The notes: generated by a model not told the origin, from the letters alone. Counted from the first letter of the stretch, positions 18,002 to 28,323 are shown. The stretch: 64,000 nt of DNA from Microcoleus vaginatus PCC 9802 (GCA_022701275.1 CP031740.1:6275001-6339000); one strand, 5' to 3'. Program-made: numbers and translations.

Positions 18002-21000
18002 TCACCAAGGACTCCCAATCATCACAAAAGCCGACCAATAATAAGGATGCGACAACTTTAAATCCGCAAACCCTTGCAGCGAAGTCGGCAACTCCACCCC
18101 CTCACCCCGACTCGAACCCCGCAATCGGCCACCCTCCAAACGCACATCCCCCCGCAACATCGCAATTTGCGCTTGTCGCAGCGCCGCCCCCTTAATTCGC
18201 GCCGTCTTCAACTGCTGGTAAAACTCACTCATCAATCCCAAAGTACCTTCATCACTCACGTACCACAAACTCCCCAAAGCCGTTTGCACCCCCGCTTGCA
18301 GCGCCAAACCCCCGAAACCCAACTCCGCCTGTGCATCTCCCACCGCAGTCCGACAAGCACTTAAAACTAACATATTCACCTGCGGATCATTCAATCTCAA
18401 ATCCCGCAATTGATCCAGTCGCAGCCGACTATTCCAAAACTGAATAAAAGAATTATTCGGTGCTCCAGGTCGAAATTCGCCGTGAGTAGCTAAGTGAATA
18501 ACCCCAAAAGGTCGGCTTTGATGCTGTCGCTTCAAATTATCCACAGTGAAATCCTCATTCAGAAAACTAACTCCCGGCCACTCTCTGGAAATAGCGGCTA
18601 TTTCAGTAGGAACTGCAGGCAAAGGATTCAACTCTGAAAATTCCGAAGCACCCATTGCTAAAACTTGAGAATTTCTGAGATCGACGTAGCGAGTATCTGT
18701 TAAATTAATGCTGGGCATCAGGCTGAGATTGTACTTTTCCACCAAAAATTGCTGTCCGTCGTGCAAAGCAGCAAAGGGCATACCTCTCAAACCTCGATCG
18801 ACAACAAAGGAAATAGTATCCGTTTGGCAGTTTTTCAAACTGTCCTCTAAAGGCGCAATCATCCACTTATAAAGCTGTTGGGAAGATGGTAGATAACTCG
18901 TAGTAGCCCGCACCCCCGGTTTGGTAATCTCATCCCTGAACTGAGTGACCACTTTCAGCAGTTCTTGTCGGTTCGCTGACGGCACACTTTTGTGAACCAC
19001 TTCACCGCAAGAATTTATTAGCATTAAATTTAATTCTTCCGGCTGCGAGAACAGATAAATTAAGCTGGGTTTCGTGCCCGTTTCTGCGCCCACCGATGCT
19101 AACTTTTTTTGAATTTCCTCTGGGGATACCAACTCGTCGCTGATGTTGATGCCGAAATATTCCCGGAATTCTTGGCTGAAAGATTTGTCCAGCAGAGACA
19201 AAGCTTCCGATATTTTCCCGGCCTCCAAGTTCTTGCCGATGTCGCCGCGAAATGCTGACTGAATAACGGAATCTCTGATATTTGAATTGATGAAATTTCT
19301 CAGTTCTCTGGGAGATTGCATTCTTTCGGGCAGCATCCTTTCTCCGGGTTTTCCTATATCTCGCGATATTCTGTTTTGGTTCTCTCGCTGTTCGCGACTA
19401 AAGGGTTGGTTGGGCTCGGGGAAAAGCGATCGCGCTCTATCGAATGCCGGTCTATCCCTTGGTAATGTTGGCGGCGATTTTGGATTATTGAAATCAGAGG
19501 GAGTAGGAGGAGTAGGAGGAGTAGGAGGAGTAGGAGGAGTAGGAGGAGTAGGAGGAGTAGGAGGAGTAGGAGGAGTAGGAGGAGTAGGAGGAGTAGGAGG
19601 AGTAGGAGGAGTAGGAGGAGTAGGAGGAGTAGGAGGAGTAGGAGGAGTAGGAGGAGTAGGTTGGTTGGTAGTGACGATCGCACTATTGCCTTGAGTGTAA
19701 GAATTGATGAAAGATCGGCCCTGAGTAATCGTACCCACAGGATTACTGGCGATCGCCCCAGCAGTACCGTTAGTCGTCGCATCTCCCACCGCAAAAGGTA
19801 TCGGCGGATTGACATCGCCGCCGCCGTGGCGGATCGTAACTGTACCCGGTTGAGTGCCACCAAGAGTCGAGACGCTAAGAGGAGTGCCGTTTTGGTCAAA
19901 AGTACCCGTCACTCGAACTAAACCCGGAGTTGTGAGCTCAACATTACCGCCCGGAGCATTGATCGATGCAACACTGATATCATTTTGAGCGTTAAGATTT
20001 ACTGTAGAAGTGCGATCAACACTAACAACAGGATTAACATTTATTCGCCCAATTGCGATTTGGTTCCCCGCTAAAATTCCGACACTTTCGGCAGCACTTA
20101 TATTACCAGTGCTGACTGTTCCCGTGCTGCTAGTGACATCAACTGCCACTCCCTGCAAGTCTCGTGAATTTACATCGAGCGGCGCGGTTAAATTGACATT
20201 TCCTGTTGTAGCGTCCGTATTGCCAATATTAATACTTCCCGTATTGCTAGTTACATTAACTCTAACTCCCCCCAAATCTCGGGAATTTACATTGCCAGAA
20301 CTTGTCAAATTGACATTTCCTGTTGTGGCGTCGATATTGCCAATATTAATACTTCCCGCATTGCTGTTTATATTAACTCCAACTCCCCGCACATCTCGGG
20401 AATTTACATTGAGCAGCGCTGTTAAATTGACAGTATTTTCTGTTGCTGTAGCGGTGTCAATATTAATACTTCCCGTATTGCTATTTATATTAACTCCAAC
20501 TCCCCGCACATCCCCGGAATTTACATTCCCCGAACCAATTATATTAATATTCCCAAGAGATGTAGTATTACCGATCGCAATATTTCCCTGAGCGCTATTG
20601 ACTTCAACGTCTCCACCTTGCAAACTCCCTGCATTTAAATCGCTGGATGCTCTCAAATTAATAGTGCCACTGCCAGCGTTAATCGATGCAACATTCATAT
20701 TAATTTGTGCATCCAAATTTACTGTAGGAATGAGGGAATTAACTGGATTTGTGACCACAGAATTAACACTTATTCCCCCTGTGTTGATTTCCTGTCCCGC
20801 TCGAATTCTGACATCTCCAGAAGTAGCGATCGCACTCGTATTAACACTCCCATTGCTGCTCCTAGCATTGACAGTCGCAGCGGTGAGATTACCTACTGTT
20901 AAGTCCCTAAAAGCTGTCAAATTGATATTCTCAGTTGCTGTAATATTGACAGGTGTAGTATTAGGCACAATGATATTGGCATCAGTCAAAACTCCCAATG

Positions 21001-22933
21001 CCCCGGAGTTACTGGTAATCTCAACATTAGATCCCTGCAAAGTCCCAAAATTCACATTGCCAAAAGCTCTGAGTTCGATCGCCCCGGAAGTCCCAGTATC
21101 GATCGATCCTGTGACGATATTACCCCGAACAGTATTCAGACTAATACTGCCGTTGATATCAGCACGAGAAATGTCACTTGTCAATATAATATTGTCATTA
21201 GCTTGAATATTAATTGTAGAACTAGACGTTAATCTGCCCCCAACTAGCACTCCGGCTTCCCTGCTTTCGATATTAATTTGACCGCCATTAATATCTCTAG
21301 TGGCGATACTTCCCGGCGCTGAAAAAATTACAGGCCCGCCTGCCGAAATATTTTCAACAAAAATCAAATTGCTAGATAAAAGTGGATTTGTAAATAATAG
21401 TGAATCATCTCCTAAACTGTCTGTAGTAAAATTAGGAAAATTTGCCAAATCTTGCACTCCAGCCCGCAGAATCAAGGCCGGACTGCTGGTTAAAATAGCA
21501 ACATCTGGATCGTCGGGATTCCCATTTTCCCTACCCAATGCACTATCGGGACCGGTAATTGTAATATCCTCGGCAACAATGCTCCCCTTCGCCTCGACTT
21601 TCAGCGAAACACCAGTATAATCTCCAAAGAAAACATCTCCTTCCGAACTGATAATCGGGTCAAATAAACTGACAAAGTTTCCCGGCATTCCCGACAAATT
21701 GCGAATCGAAAAATTGCCACCAGAAACAAAGTGGGAATCCCCCGAAATAACGCCGTTGCTAACCAAACTCAAATTGCCGCCGCTTTGGAATTGCGGGGGA
21801 AGAGATAAGCCGCCGATCGCATTTTGAGTGAGAATATCAATAGTGCGATCGCCCTGAATGTATAAATTCCCCCCAGCCTGCGCCAAAAAAGGATTTTGGG
21901 CGCTGTCCCTGACCCGCACCGCATCCCCACCCAGCAAAGTCAAATCCCCCGTAGTTTGCAGCCTAGCGCCTGCTAACGTGAGATTTTCCGCAGCCCATAA
22001 ATTCGCGCTTCCGGCATTCAACTGCGGCAGCCCAGACACATTAGCAGCAATCGCCACATCCCCAGAATTCACCTGCAAACCAGAACCCACAAGCCGCACA
22101 GAACCGTCATCAGCAACCGCAACACCCGCCGCCTGATTTTGACCCGTACCTGTCAGCAACTGCGGCAAAGAAACAGGATTCAAGGTCTGTTGAGAATTGC
22201 CAAAATTCCCGCCAGTTGCTATTTCCAAACTCAACAAATGCCCTGGTTGACTAATGCGGAGAACCTGAGCTCCCGCAACAGCAGCAACAGTAATTTGTCC
22301 GCCTGGGGCCGACAACTGCCCCGTACTAACAACCGTACCGCCAAGCAAAGCCAAATTTTGCCCCGGAGTCACAACTAAATTGCCAGCATTAACAATACTG
22401 CCCGGTACACCCGCACCAAAATAAAAAGCATTTGGCGTACCCACCAGGGCGCTAAAATTATTTGTACCCGCAGCATTAAACCAATTTGAACCAAAACCGA
22501 CACCAGTTGCAGTAGTTGCAGTAAAAGCCGCCGGCACATTCAAACTCGCGTTGGGGCCAAACATAATCCCCGCAGGATTAATTAGAAAAAGATTAGAATT
22601 GCCGCCCGTGACAGTAATTAAACCGTTAATTAGCGAAGCGTCCCCGCCCGCAATTCGAGCTAATATATTCTGAATAGCCGAATTAGTCAGAAAATTAGCA
22701 ATTTGACCTTCATTCAAGCCAAACTGCCCAAAACTGTGAAAAAGATTCGCGCCGTCTCCAGACAAACTGCCGCCGTTGATATCATAGCGGTTGCCGCTGG
22801 GGGTGACAACAGTACCCGTACCGTCAGCAGCAGGGACTATGGGCTGTGCTTGCGCGAAAGTATTAAAAATTAACAAAGAAAAGGGACAAATAAATAGCCC
22901 GACCTTTTTAATCTTTAAGTTGGCATTTTTCAT
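18002..22933 (-). CDS. Secreted filamentous haemagglutinin-CHAT fusion protein
   Basis: I placed the start at the ATG at 22933 ([20 protein letters not shown], a signal peptide ending near AQA). The open frame extends upstream, but there it would overlap rnhA on the other strand. The 1643-residue protein has an N-terminal TPS/haemagglutinin-activity domain (about 30-270; [29 protein letters not shown]), a long beta-helix passenger with repeats rich in Asn/Ser/Gly (to about 1130), a Pro-Pro-Thr tandem linker, and a C-terminal CHAT domain with His1484 (HLATHGEF) and Cys1527 ([10 protein letters not shown]). CHAT domains are caspase-like peptidases or their relatives. Export is predicted via Sec and a TpsB partner such as the one at 61374-63518. 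Placing a caspase-like domain on a surface adhesin is unusual outside cyanobacteria. Confidence 0.88.
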   Translation of the reverse strand: MKNANLKIKKVGLFICPFSLLIFNTFAQAQPIVPAADGTGTVVTPSGNRYDINGGSLSGDGANLFHSFGQFGLNEGQIANFLTNSAIQNILARIAGGDASLINGLITVTGGNSNLFLINPAGIMFGPNASLNVPAAFTATTATGVGFGSNWFNAAGTNNFSALVGTPNAFYFGAGVPGSIVNAGNLVVTPGQNLALLGGTVVSTGQLSAPGGQITVAAVAGAQVLRISQPGHLLSLEIATGGNFGNSQQTLNPVSLPQLLTGTGQNQAAGVAVADDGSVRLVGSGLQVNSGDVAIAANVSGLPQLNAGSANLWAAENLTLAGARLQTTGDLTLLGGDAVRVRDSAQNPFLAQAGGNLYIQGDRTIDILTQNAIGGLSLPPQFQSGGNLSLVSNGVISGDSHFVSGGNFSIRNLSGMPGNFVSLFDPIISSEGDVFFGDYTGVSLKVEAKGSIVAEDITITGPDSALGRENGNPDDPDVAILTSSPALILRAGVQDLANFPNFTTDSLGDDSLLFTNPLLSSNLIFVENISAGGPVIFSAPGSIATRDINGGQINIESREAGVLVGGRLTSSSTINIQANDNIILTSDISRADINGSISLNTVRGNIVTGSIDTGTSGAIELRAFGNVNFGTLQGSNVEITSNSGALGVLTDANIIVPNTTPVNITATENINLTAFRDLTVGNLTAATVNARSSNGSVNTSAIATSGDVRIRAGQEINTGGISVNSVVTNPVNSLIPTVNLDAQINMNVASINAGSGTINLRASSDLNAGSLQGGDVEVNSAQGNIAIGNTTSLGNINIIGSGNVNSGDVRGVGVNINSNTGSINIDTATATENTVNLTALLNVNSRDVRGVGVNINSNAGSINIGNIDATTGNVNLTSSGNVNSRDLGGVRVNVTSNTGSINIGNTDATTGNVNLTAPLDVNSRDLQGVAVDVTSSTGTVSTGNISAAESVGILAGNQIAIGRINVNPVVSVDRTSTVNLNAQNDISVASINAPGGNVELTTPGLVRVTGTFDQNGTPLSVSTLGGTQPGTVTIRHGGGDVNPPIPFAVGDATTNGTAGAIASNPVGTITQGRSFINSYTQGNSAIVTTNQPTPPTPPTPPTPPTPPTPPTPPTPPTPPTPPTPPTPPTPPTPPTPPTPPTPPTPSDFNNPKSPPTLPRDRPAFDRARSLFPEPNQPFSREQRENQNRISRDIGKPGERMLPERMQSPRELRNFINSNIRDSVIQSAFRGDIGKNLEAGKISEALSLLDKSFSQEFREYFGINISDELVSPEEIQKKLASVGAETGTKPSLIYLFSQPEELNLMLINSCGEVVHKSVPSANRQELLKVVTQFRDEITKPGVRATTSYLPSSQQLYKWMIAPLEDSLKNCQTDTISFVVDRGLRGMPFAALHDGQQFLVEKYNLSLMPSINLTDTRYVDLRNSQVLAMGASEFSELNPLPAVPTEIAAISREWPGVSFLNEDFTVDNLKRQHQSRPFGVIHLATHGEFRPGAPNNSFIQFWNSRLRLDQLRDLRLNDPQVNMLVLSACRTAVGDAQAELGFGGLALQAGVQTALGSLWYVSDEGTLGLMSEFYQQLKTARIKGAALRQAQIAMLRGDVRLEGGRLRGSSRGEGVELPTSLQGFADLKLSHPYYWSAFVMIGSPW
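19498..19660. repeat. 9-bp tandem repeat encoding Pro-Pro-Thr
   Basis: About 18 nearly perfect copies of the unit GGAGTAGGA lie inside the FHA-CHAT gene, read on the minus strand as repeated Pro-Pro-Thr. They separate the beta-helix passenger from the CHAT domain, so they act as an extended linker. Perfect short tandem repeats in multiples of three can change copy number without shifting frame, so the linker length is likely to vary between strains. Confidence 0.9.
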
Positions 22934-23014
22934 AGCACCAAGTAAAACTATCTCAATTGCCTTAATTATCGCACTTGCAAACAAGTTACCTCTAAATAAC
23001 AAATTAACTCGCTG

Positions 23015-23932
23015 ATGACAACTCCCAAAATCAAAAGCCTCTACACAGACGGCGCTTGTTCCGGCAACCCAGGCCCAGGTGGCTGGGGTGCAGTAGTTTG
23101 CTTCGCCGACGGCAACTGTCACGAACTCGGGGGTGGAGACCCCCAAACTACTAACAACCGCATGGAAATGCAGGCGGCCGTCGCTGCGCTGGAATTTTTT
23201 GCCAATTCCGGTCAAACCGAACCAGTCACTGTTTACACCGACAGCGAATACGTTAAAAACGGCATCACCAAATGGATTCAAGGCTGGAAAAATAAAGGCT
23301 GGAAAACCTCAACCGGCAAAGATGTTGTCAACCAAGACCTCTGGCACCTGCTAGACAAGCTGAATTCCCGGCAAATCAAGTGGGAACACGTCCGTGGCCA
23401 CTCCGGCGACTTCTACAACGACAGATGCGATGAAATCGCCCGCAGCTTCTCCCACAATCTCACTCCCGAACTGCAACAGCAGAAACCAACTGCAGGTGAG
23501 ACTCAGGCGGGCACTTTTGTCAGCGCGGCCACACCGCCTCTAGGTTCGGAAAACACAATTGTTTCGGAAGGAACGGACACAACTGGTAACAAAACGATAG
23601 AATCCTATGTCATAACTTCTGACCTTCCGATCTCCAACTCTACCATGATGGACTCAACTGCCGATACCCTGGAGAACTTGCCCCGCGAGGTGAGGGTTCA
23701 GGACCTCCGCAATCTGATCGAAACGTTGCACATCGCCGACGAGGTTGCGACGAAAGGCTACTTGATTACCAGTTCTGAACTGGCTGATTTGATGGATGTA
23801 AATGCCAGCGCTGTCACCAGTCGGGGAGACAACTGGGTTTGGCGAAATTGGGTAGTTTCGCGGGTGCGGCGCGAAGGCAACCAAATTCTCTGGCAATTAG
23901 AGAGAATCGACCACGTTAGTACAACTGATTAG
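23015..23932 (+). CDS. rnhA: Ribonuclease HI with C-terminal extension
   Basis: A 305-residue protein. Residues 1-150 are RNase [20 protein letters not shown] with Asp12, [13 protein letters not shown] with the catalytic Glu, [13 protein letters not shown] with the third acidic residue and [18 protein letters not shown] with the fourth. It degrades RNA in RNA:DNA hybrids. RNase HI alone is about 150 residues; here a Ser/Thr-rich linker leads to an extra domain (about 220-300; [60 protein letters not shown]) that looks like a small helical DNA- or RNA-binding module. I recall such extensions in other cyanobacteria. It is divergent from the FHA-CHAT gene, with 81 bases between the starts, and is followed by a good terminator. 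Confidence 0.93.
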   Translation: MTTPKIKSLYTDGACSGNPGPGGWGAVVCFADGNCHELGGGDPQTTNNRMEMQAAVAALEFFANSGQTEPVTVYTDSEYVKNGITKWIQGWKNKGWKTSTGKDVVNQDLWHLLDKLNSRQIKWEHVRGHSGDFYNDRCDEIARSFSHNLTPELQQQKPTAGETQAGTFVSAATPPLGSENTIVSEGTDTTGNKTIESYVITSDLPISNSTMMDSTADTLENLPREVRVQDLRNLIETLHIADEVATKGYLITSSELADLMDVNASAVTSRGDNWVWRNWVVSRVRREGNQILWQLERIDHVSTTD

Positions 23933-24012
23933 TGGTTAGTCATGAGTTATTAGTTGATTAATAACTGATGGCTAATGACTGTCTCAAAGCAAGATTTGGC
24001 AAAATTCCGTAG

Positions 24013-24038
24013 GGACACAACTAATGTTGTGTCCTTTT
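24013..24038 (+). terminator. Rho-independent terminator after rnhA
   Basis: Perfect nine-base stem GGACACAAC (24013-24021) and GTTGTGTCC (24026-24034) with a four-base loop, followed by TTTT. It lies about 80 bases after the rnhA stop codon. Confidence 0.75.
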
Positions 24039-24179
24039 AGTCATCAGTTTAGTACACAGACTACTTAACATCAGTCCCAGTTACAAGAAAGAATCCAACT
24101 GTCTGTAAGCCCGTACTCCAAACCCTCATAAAATCAATGATTTTGCATTTAAAATCTCAAATCGAAAATCTAAAATAGC

Positions 24180-24968
24180 ATGAGTATCAGCTTGCGAACA
24201 GTCACTGCTACCAGGTATGTCACTCCCTTGCGCGAGGGCGGGTCGCTGCCGGCGATCGTCGAAGCAGATGATGATGGTATGTACGTGCTCAAATTTCGCG
24301 GTGCGGGCCAGGGAGCCAAATCTCTGATCGCCGAGGTAGTGGCGGGAGAGATTGCTCGCGCCTCCGGGCTCCCAATCCCCGAACTCGTCTTTGTTGAACT
24401 CGATCCCGAACTGGCTCGCACTGAGCCTGACCCGGAAATTCAAGATTTGATCCGAGCAAGTGCTGGCCTCAACCTCGCCCTCGACTATCTCCCGGGCTCG
24501 ATCACATTTGACCCGATAGCGGGGAAGTCCGATGCGGATCTGGCCTCAGAAATCGTCTGGTTCGATGCTTTTGTAACCAACATCGATCGCACGTCGCGCA
24601 ATGCAAATATGCTGGTATGGCACCGCCGGCTTTGGCTGATCGATCACGGTGCGGCCCTCTACTTCCACCACACCTGGAAAGATTATCTCTCGCGCAGCCG
24701 CGATCGTTTCCCCCCAATCAAAGACCACGTTCTGCTGCGTTTTGCCAGTACGTTGGAAGCGGCAAATTCAAAGATGACTCAAAGGCTAACGCCGGACATC
24801 ATTCGCAACATTGTTAAACTAATTCCTGATACTTGGCTGGTGGGAGATTCTCCTTTCAGCGATAGCAACCAACATCGGGATGCTTATATCGAGTACCTGC
24901 TAAATCGGTTAGAATCACCACATATTTTTTTGGAGGAGGCGATTAGTGCCCGATCGATTTCTGTATGA
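24180..24968 (+). CDS. HipA-like kinase (HipA_2 family)
   Basis: A 262-residue protein starting MSISLRTVTATRYVTPLREG. Segments matching the HipA-like family are the N-terminal ligand-binding strand region (LPAIVEADDDGMYVLKFRG, with Lys in VLKF), LIAEVVAGEIARASGLPIPE, WFDAFVTNIDRTSRNANML (the catalytic Asp-loop; HipA has a comparable NxDxHxxN) and LWLIDHGAALYF (metal-binding Asp). It lacks the HipA N-terminal regulatory subdomain and there is no HipB-like partner. Instead it overlaps by 23 bases a DUF3037 gene. The substrate is unknown: HipA phosphorylates glutamyl-tRNA synthetase, but that cannot be assumed here. Family confidence is good; biological role is open. Confidence 0.83.
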   Translation: MSISLRTVTATRYVTPLREGGSLPAIVEADDDGMYVLKFRGAGQGAKSLIAEVVAGEIARASGLPIPELVFVELDPELARTEPDPEIQDLIRASAGLNLALDYLPGSITFDPIAGKSDADLASEIVWFDAFVTNIDRTSRNANMLVWHRRLWLIDHGAALYFHHTWKDYLSRSRDRFPPIKDHVLLRFASTLEAANSKMTQRLTPDIIRNIVKLIPDTWLVGDSPFSDSNQHRDAYIEYLLNRLESPHIFLEEAISARSISV

Positions 24969-25410
24969 TTACGCCATTATCCGCGTCGTTCCCAAAGTTG
25001 AGCGCGAGGAGTTTATCAACGTCGGGGCGATCGTTTCCTGCGGTACGAAAAAATTCCTCGAAGCCCGTATCGAGATAGATGAACAGCGCTTGATGGCGAT
25101 CGACTCAACGTTGGATCTGGAAATGATTCGCAATCACCTAGCAGTCATTCCCATCATTTGTGCAGGCGGCAAGGAATCTGGCGCGATCGGTCAACTTCCC
25201 CACAGAGAGCGCTTTCACTGGCTCGTAGCACCCCGCAGTACGATCGTTCAGACATCGCGGGTACACACTGGTTTTTGCCAGAATCTACCGGGTGCGATCG
25301 AACACTTGCTCGATACAATGGTGCGATCGTCTTGCCGAAAACCATCTGTAAACGCTCGGTTGCTAGCGGCGGGAATTGACACTCACGAGATGCGATCGCA
25401 CTCTAGTTAG
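24946..25410 (+). CDS. DUF3037 protein, partner of HipA-like kinase
   Basis: It starts with GTG at 24946, preceded by GGAGG at 24932-24936, inside the end of the HipA-like gene. The 154-residue protein begins MPDRFLYDYAIIRVVPKVER and continues EEFINVGAIVSCGTKKFLEA, the DUF3037 signature, then LVAPRSTIVQTSRVHTGFC near residues 92-110. The last 25 residues look non-conserved. No enzyme motif is visible. The 23-base overlap implies translational coupling with the kinase. I recall the HipA_2/DUF3037 pairing from other bacteria; its function is undescribed to my knowledge. Confidence 0.85.
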   Translation: MPDRFLYDYAIIRVVPKVEREEFINVGAIVSCGTKKFLEARIEIDEQRLMAIDSTLDLEMIRNHLAVIPIICAGGKESGAIGQLPHRERFHWLVAPRSTIVQTSRVHTGFCQNLPGAIEHLLDTMVRSSCRKPSVNARLLAAGIDTHEMRSHSS

Positions 25411-25804
25411 CGTCAGCTTGTCGGTTAGATGTTGCTTTGAGCTTGGTGAGTTCCGAAAACAGCCAGAATCGAAGCATCCTCAAGCTGTTTTAGCTAAAAA
25501 TGAGAACGCCAGAGCAAAATTCCTGACTGGTAATATCAAATCTGTTCGCATCGCAATTCTTCATATCTCTCTTCTGTTCATCTGCGTGAATCAGCGTCAA
25601 TTCCTTGTCATCTGCGGTTAATACCTTCTCTTTTTTTAACCGCAGATGAGGGCAGATTAACACAGATTAACGCAGATGAATTCTATCCATTCCGGTTGCA
25701 CCGTCGGTGATTGTTGACTGTTGGCTGGATTTGACGCCCGACGATGTTACAGGATTTGATCTAACTTTTCTAAAGTCTTAGCAGCAGTTTCGCAAGGCAG
25801 AAAG
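25411..25804. other. Intergenic region with palindromic repeat
   Basis: No gene is supported. A 13-base perfect inverted repeat, CATCTGCGGTTAA (25609-25621) and TTAACCGCAGATG (25636-25648), lies in a stretch of ATCTGCG-type repeats (25555-25680). Similar sequence words recur near 28380, 36850 and 50030, so this is part of an interspersed intergenic repeat family. Confidence 0.5.
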
Positions 25805-26218
25805 ATGATGCAAATTGAACCGACAAATATGACTTTCCCTCTCTGGGGTTTAACAATTTTCATCCTGTGGACGATCGCGGTTGTTATGCTCCTGCTAGGA
25901 GTGAGGATTCGGCATCTATCTGCGGGCGGATCTGTAAAAGATTTCAGCACACAAAACGACGACAGCTTGCTTTGGCGACTATTTCGAGTACAATCCAACT
26001 TGATAGAAAACCTGCCTTTGTATTTGGGAGTTGTTTTCCTTCTAACCGTTAGGGGTGTTTCAGGAACAGCAGTAGATTTGCTGATTGTTGTGTACATTCT
26101 ATTTCGGCTTGTACATTCAGCGATTCACATTGCTGGCCTCGAGCCCAAGTTTCGGTTCTTCAGCTTAGTAATTCAGTTAAGCTGCTTGGTCGTCTTAACT
26201 ATTATGGCAGTTTTCTAG
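25805..26218 (+). CDS. MAPEG family membrane protein
   Basis: A 137-residue protein with four predicted membrane helices: FPLWGLTIFILWTIAVVMLL, ENLPLYLGVVFLLTV, VDLLIVVYILFRLVHSAIHI and FFSLVIQLSCLVVLTIMAVF. The motif VQSNLIENLP and FRLVHSAIHI fit MAPEG (membrane-associated proteins in eicosanoid and glutathione metabolism). Bacterial members are trimeric inner-membrane proteins, some with glutathione transferase or peroxidase activity, but the substrate here cannot be told. A second ATG three bases downstream is an equally possible start. Confidence 0.82.
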   Translation: MMQIEPTNMTFPLWGLTIFILWTIAVVMLLLGVRIRHLSAGGSVKDFSTQNDDSLLWRLFRVQSNLIENLPLYLGVVFLLTVRGVSGTAVDLLIVVYILFRLVHSAIHIAGLEPKFRFFSLVIQLSCLVVLTIMAVF

Positions 26219-26363
26219 TTGAGAAATTACGCGGCACATATATAGTAGGATGCGTCAGGGGCAAACCTTAATTGTTTTTTACACAGCGTAAGTCAGACGC
26301 ACCTTACAAGTCGATCGCCCCTGTGACATTAATGCCTGTGATTTGGCTAAATTATCGAAGTTT

Positions 26364-27239
26364 ATGAACCGAATATCTCGTCGTGCGATCGCTCTTATTT
26401 TAATTGTATTAGGCTGTATTATTTCTGTTTTAGTTCAGCCACCGCAATCAGCCTTAACCGTGCCACCTCCAGTGCAAGAATCTCCACGACGGGGAGGAGA
26501 TGTTGCTGAGACAATGAATTTTGGACGGCACTTTCAAGAACTAGGAGTGGAAGGCTCGATCGCAATTTACGATTTGAATAGCGCTCGGCTTTATCAACAC
26601 AACCAGCAACGTAACGCGACAGCTTTTTTACCCGCATCTACATTTAAAATTCTCAACTCTCTGATTTCCTTAGAAACAGGGGTAATTTCAGATGAGATTG
26701 CCATTCTAACTTGGGATGGAACTCAAAGGCAAATTCCCGCATGGAATCGAGACTTGAATATGAGAGAAGCCATGAAACTTTCCGCCGTTTGGTTTTACCA
26801 AGTTCTCGCCCGCCGAGTCGGACACGAGCCAATGCAAAAATGGGTAGCTAAAGTCGGTTATGGGAACCAAAAAATCGGTAACAAAGACGATATTGACAAA
26901 TTCTGGTTAGAGGGAGAACTGCGAATCACACCCAACGAGCAAATTCAATTTCTCCGCCGTCTCTACAAAAACGACTTACCCTTCTCGGAGCGATCGCTGT
27001 CTCTGGTCAAAGACATCATAATTGTTGAACAAACTCCCGATTACACAATTAGAGCCAAAACAGGCTGGGCAAATTTTGGAGAAGAAACAAAGCCTCAAAT
27101 TGGCTGGTATGTAGGTTATTTAGAAAAGGATAAAAATGTTTACTTTTTTGCTACAAACATTGACATCCGCAACAAAAATGACGGAGCGGCAAGAATAGAG
27201 TTAACGCGCCGTTGCTTCAAGGATCTTGCGCTGCTGTAA
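26364..27239 (+). CDS. Class D beta-lactamase-like exported protein
   Basis: I chose the ATG at 26364 (MNRISRRAIALILIVLGC), which gives a clean signal sequence; a TTG 21 bases upstream is also in frame. The 291-residue protein carries the full class D set: PASTFKI (active-site Ser and Lys), KLSAVWFYQ (SxV), VGYGN, DKFWLEGELRITPNEQIQFL (the Trp-containing omega loop) and IRAKTGWA (KTG). It should act in the periplasm as a serine beta-lactamase or penicillin-binding relative. There is no linked LysR or BlaR regulator and no mobile element, so it looks like a resident chromosomal gene. A Cys within the signal region could make it a lipoprotein, but the lipobox is weak. Confidence 0.9.
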   Translation: MNRISRRAIALILIVLGCIISVLVQPPQSALTVPPPVQESPRRGGDVAETMNFGRHFQELGVEGSIAIYDLNSARLYQHNQQRNATAFLPASTFKILNSLISLETGVISDEIAILTWDGTQRQIPAWNRDLNMREAMKLSAVWFYQVLARRVGHEPMQKWVAKVGYGNQKIGNKDDIDKFWLEGELRITPNEQIQFLRRLYKNDLPFSERSLSLVKDIIIVEQTPDYTIRAKTGWANFGEETKPQIGWYVGYLEKDKNVYFFATNIDIRNKNDGAARIELTRRCFKDLALL

Positions 27240-27256
27240 GTGCGTTATTTGTTCTC

Positions 27257-27342
27257 TTATATTGGCAAAAACGCCAGCGGATCGGCTAACGGTGACAGCC
27301 AAAACACCCATTTATTCGATGCCTGAGTTCGCTCGTAGGAAG
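27257..27342 (-). pseudogene. Fragment of a cruG-like glycosyltransferase C-terminus
   Basis: The minus strand reads SYERTQASNKWVFWLSPLAD followed by PLAFLPI and a stop. This matches the C-terminal region of the intact CruG in this window (SYDTTGASGKWLFWLSPLAD, PLAFLRIL). At the DNA level the stretch AACGCCAGCGGATCGGCTAA is nearly unchanged from 44541-44565. Only about 28 codons survive. It is therefore the tail of a second, diverged copy of the gene, lying in 445 bases of otherwise empty intergenic DNA (27240-27684). Confidence 0.8.
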
Positions 27343-27684
27343 CCGAGTCTTGTACATCTTTTAGGACTTACGAAAAAAAACCGATTTCTCCCAAAAATTG
27401 TGGACTTATCCCTGAGATTTTGACGCAGAAACCTGTTTTTTTGCCCCGCGTGCGTAATATCAAATCCGTTGGTATCGGAATTATTGATCTCTCTTTTTCT
27501 TCCTCAGCTCCCTCTGTGGTCTCTGTGGTTTAATCATTCCGAAACAACCGTAAACTATATAAGTCCTATCTTTTAAAGAACTAGATAAAAAGTACCGCAG
27601 TAGCAACAGTTTAGAATCGCCGTCGCTTCAGCACGGGGAGAGGTCTACTATAATTAAGGAAGACCCACAAACCCTGAATCAACA

Positions 27685-28323
27685 ATGAAAAACAAGAGCT
27701 CGATCGCCTTAATGAACTGGCTGCAACCCAAACCAGAAACCGTTTTGCTCTGCGACTCAAGTGCAGCAGCTTCTGAGATGGCATTCATGCTCAACGGTGA
27801 GTGGGATGGGTGCAATAGTTTGGTGCTCCCTAAATGCGACAAGGTAGCAATTGAAGCAGCCGCTAGTTTGCTGGAGACATCGTGGTGCTACCAAAATACT
27901 TGCGAACCCGTTTTAATTCGGCTGGAAGTTGACGAATTTCTGCGCCGTTATGCGATTGGAGACAGGTTTTTTATTAATGCTAACTTGCGATGCGCGCAAT
28001 TGAGCGAACTTTGCTTGGAAAACATTGATTTGAGTTATGCTAAATTGAATTTGGCTAACCTCAACAGCACTAATTTAAGCAAAGCCAACTTAATGGCAAC
28101 ACAGATGCAATCCGCAAATTTGAGTGGCAGCAATTTGAGTGGATCGCAACTGGTGAGGGCGAATTTATCAGGAGCAAACTTATCTGATGCTAATCTCAGG
28201 GGTGCGGATCTGAGTTATGCAGATTTAAGCAATGTTTGTTTAACAGGTGCTGACTTAAGAGGTGCAAATTTAGCTAGAACAGACTTAAGAAAAACAAGCT
28301 TAGATGGGGCGATAGTTGAGTAA
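27685..28323 (+). CDS. Pentapeptide-repeat protein
   Basis: A 212-residue protein. The first 90 residues are a non-repeat domain (WLQPKPETVLLCDSSAAASE, MAFMLNGEWDGCNSLVLPKC) with no recognised family. From about residue 95 to the end there are roughly 20 pentapeptide units of the A(D/N)LXX type (LNLANLNSTNLSKANL, ANLSGANLSDANLRGADLSY), predicted to form a right-handed quadrilateral beta-helix. No signal peptide is seen, so it is likely cytoplasmic. Such proteins are abundant in cyanobacteria and mostly uncharacterised. Confidence 0.88.
   Translation: MKNKSSIALMNWLQPKPETVLLCDSSAAASEMAFMLNGEWDGCNSLVLPKCDKVAIEAAASLLETSWCYQNTCEPVLIRLEVDEFLRRYAIGDRFFINANLRCAQLSELCLENIDLSYAKLNLANLNSTNLSKANLMATQMQSANLSGSNLSGSQLVRANLSGANLSDANLRGADLSYADLSNVCLTGADLRGANLARTDLRKTSLDGAIVE

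Noticed and set aside
19354..19899. Leucine-rich minus-strand frame over the GGAGTA repeat
   Set aside because: It is a by-product of the 9-base repeat read in another frame; the real product is Pro-Pro-Thr within the FHA-CHAT protein.
22934..23281. Upstream extension of the FHA-CHAT frame
   Set aside because: It would overlap the conserved RNase HI start on the other strand, and the ATG at 22933 gives a proper signal peptide.
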